Part shown: positions 61,285-62,497 of the stretch, one piece after another
How positions within the stretch are numbered: the first letter of the stretch is position 1
Layout of the letters: every line of letters starts with the position of its first letter
Source: Candidatus Cryptobacteroides merdigallinarum
Lineage (GTDB): Bacteria > Bacteroidota > Bacteroidia > Bacteroidales > UBA932
Direction: 5' to 3'
Length of the DNA: 62,497 nt
NCBI GenBank assembly: GCA_017694655.1
Contig: JADIMQ010000112.1
Span: 1 to 62,497, forward strand
Program-made: the position numbers and the translations under genes
The notes under the pieces: model-generated
The model's input: only the letters and a program-made list of their open reading frames with translations
The model's database searches: none
Told to the model about the DNA's origin: nothing

Positions 61285-61374
61285 CTATGAAAACAAGACA
61301 AACGACGAGAGAACAAGAGCCACTACAAGGAAAGCTCCGACTCTTTTAAGTATTTCCACAACCAACTCTCTCAT
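61285..61374 (-). CDS. Possible 29-residue membrane peptide
   Basis: A minus-strand ATG frame of 29 codons with a charged N-terminus (MRELVVEILKRV) and one hydrophobic helix (GAFLVVALVLSSFVLF). It fits a single-pass small membrane protein or a type I toxin-like peptide. It lies alone in the 360-bp gap between hisS and the hydrolase. I see no promoter box for it. Confidence 0.45.
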   Translation of the reverse strand: MRELVVEILKRVGAFLVVALVLSSFVLFS

Positions 61375-61444
61375 GACGTTTTCCAATTATTAATCAAACA
61401 CTGCCCTTTAGATGCAGCCTTCATGGAAAACGTTGCAGCCGGTG

Positions 61445-62497
61445 TCACTTTATTCCATACTTCTTCAGTATTTTCAGGACAGGCTTCTCTATTGTCCTGG
61501 CCCATCTCGCATAGCCCATGTCCGAAGGATGCACCCCGTCCACCGAAGTCTCATGGTCATGCCCTGTGAGGGTGTCCGGCTGTATGAAATAGACATTGCC
61601 GTACTTTTTCACTGCCTGCGCCATCATCTTGGCCGCCATATCCATCTTGTCCTGCTCGTACCTGTCGTTCTTCAGGCTGAAATTACGGTTTTCCCTGTAG
61701 ACAGTGGCGATGAAGATCAGCGGTATGTCCGGATGGGCCTTTACCATCCTCTCGATGAAGGGCAGGGTCCTCTCCTCTATCAGCGCCGCGTTCGGATTGG
61801 AGAAGCAGTCGAAAATGATGGCGTCCACATCGGCGTCCTCAAGCACGGCGGCGAACTGCGGCTGCATCTTGCAGTTCCCACCGAAACCGAGGTTCAGCAG
61901 CTGTATCCCGGTATTCCGGACAAACTGCATAGGGTAGGACATTCCCGGGCGGCTGATGCAAGCGCCCTGGGTATAGCTCGACCCGTATATCGCAACCCTG
62001 TGCCGGAACGGGGATTCCATAGCCTCTATCTCCGCACCGCCGTCGACCCCGATTTTCACCGAGTTCATCTCGCTGTACATCGGAAGATGCAGCATGCACT
62101 CCTTCATGCTCCCGTCCATATCCCTTACAAGGGTGACGGCCTTCCCGTCATTCACCCCGCGGCCGACACCGGATCCTGCAAAAAGCCATTTCCCGTCTTT
62201 CCGGATATACAGGTCGAAACCGAGCTGCGCCAGGTCCGGGGCTGTAAGGCTACGCCTCGCCTCGGCATATTCCGGAAGCACAGTGATACAGGTGGAATTG
62301 GTCCTGAACAGTACGGCAAGGCCGGAAGCGCACCTCGCCTGGAAATTTTCTCCTTCAGAGAATCCAGTGTACCTGCAGGTGTCTATCCTGTGGTACGGGT
62401 TCGGGGTGTCCATAACCTTGCCTGTCAAAGTCAGGTCCGAGGCCTCCACATACCTGCAGGCCTCCTGTCCCGACATTACCGGCACCGACAGGATGAC
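61445..62497 (-). CDS. SGNH/GDSL hydrolase, 5' end cut by the window
   Basis: At least 350 residues. The C-terminal SGNH domain has the nucleophile Ser in IYGSSYTQG, Gly/Asn in FGGNCKM and the catalytic Asp-His in DGVHPSDMGY. The N-terminal part is a beta-rich domain as in acetyl-xylan-esterase-like Bacteroidota enzymes. The first codons in the window are hydrophobic (VILSVPVMS), so a signal peptide probably begins beyond 62497. It may remove acyl groups from polysaccharides. Confidence 0.83.
   Translation of the reverse strand, partial: VILSVPVMSGQEACRYVEASDLTLTGKVMDTPNPYHRIDTCRYTGFSEGENFQARCASGLAVLFRTNSTCITVLPEYAEARRSLTAPDLAQLGFDLYIRKDGKWLFAGSGVGRGVNDGKAVTLVRDMDGSMKECMLHLPMYSEMNSVKIGVDGGAEIEAMESPFRHRVAIYGSSYTQGACISRPGMSYPMQFVRNTGIQLLNLGFGGNCKMQPQFAAVLEDADVDAIIFDCFSNPNAALIEERTLPFIERMVKAHPDIPLIFIATVYRENRNFSLKNDRYEQDKMDMAAKMMAQAVKKYGNVYFIQPDTLTGHDHETSVDGVHPSDMGYARWARTIEKPVLKILKKYGIK

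Overview
The window is chromosomal DNA from a member of the Bacteroidota, most likely order Bacteroidales with a fairly high GC content. Evidence: many promoters fit the phylum-specific pattern TTTG-N19/20-TAnnTTTG, Shine-Dalgarno sequences are nearly absent, and family members typical of the phylum occur (DUF4295 beside L33, DUF4199, DUF4954, DUF2693, a small Hc1-like histone). I cannot name the genus from sequence alone.

Layout. 1-7.4 kb is housekeeping: L28, L33 and DUF4295; thrS-infC-rpmI-rplT-lepB; a DUF4199 membrane protein and a GT2 glycosyltransferase. 7.5-23.9 kb is an accessory island made of two divergent operons. The leftward operon (9.0-19.0 kb) encodes a PIN-domain protein, a small helical protein, a small radical SAM protein, a long coiled-coil protein, a double-AAA+ ATPase, a zinc-ribbon/FHA-like protein, a vWA protein, a PP2C phosphatase and a Ser/Thr-type kinase. 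A zinc-ribbon/WG-repeat membrane protein lies just downstream. The last three members form the kinase-PP2C-vWA triad known as TerY-P. The rightward operon (19.6-23.9 kb) encodes a ubiquitin-like conjugation set (E2-like, JAMM peptidase, E1-like), preceded by an unknown protein and followed by a four-helix membrane protein with an SH3-like tail. It has no recognisable ubiquitin-like modifier, and its E2 carries two almost identical 47-residue N-terminal repeats. Between the two operons is a promoter, about 290 nt of structured RNA and a strong intrinsic terminator.

24-49.2 kb is mostly core: DUF4954, recX, a patatin/beta-barrel protein, rlmN, recA-trpS-aldehyde dehydrogenase, a ComEA-like protein, rsmI, tdk, a XerC/D-type recombinase, an M49 dipeptidyl peptidase, a clostripain-like protease, rplY-pth, a MATE exporter and copA. 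Inside it (41.9-45.3 kb) lies a tight PqqD/RRE - ABC exporter - HprK-like kinase - SipW-like peptidase operon that resembles a peptide-modification and export cassette but has no visible precursor.

49.4-58.6 kb holds a regulator with a heavy-metal-binding-like domain fused to an AraC-type domain, a small histone, and a 7.4-kb integrated element bounded by 94-bp direct repeats at the 3' end of an initiator tRNA gene. The element encodes a large serine recombinase, a resolvase, a phage/plasmid-type replication protein and three exported cargo proteins. The recombinase frame runs through the attachment site, so its C-terminus should differ between integrated and circular forms. 58.7-62.5 kb returns to core genes (EamA transporter, hisS, and an SGNH hydrolase cut by the window edge).

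The best candidate for an undescribed system is the 7.5-23.9 kb island, where phospho-signalling and ubiquitin-like conjugation genes sit head to head around an RNA leader.
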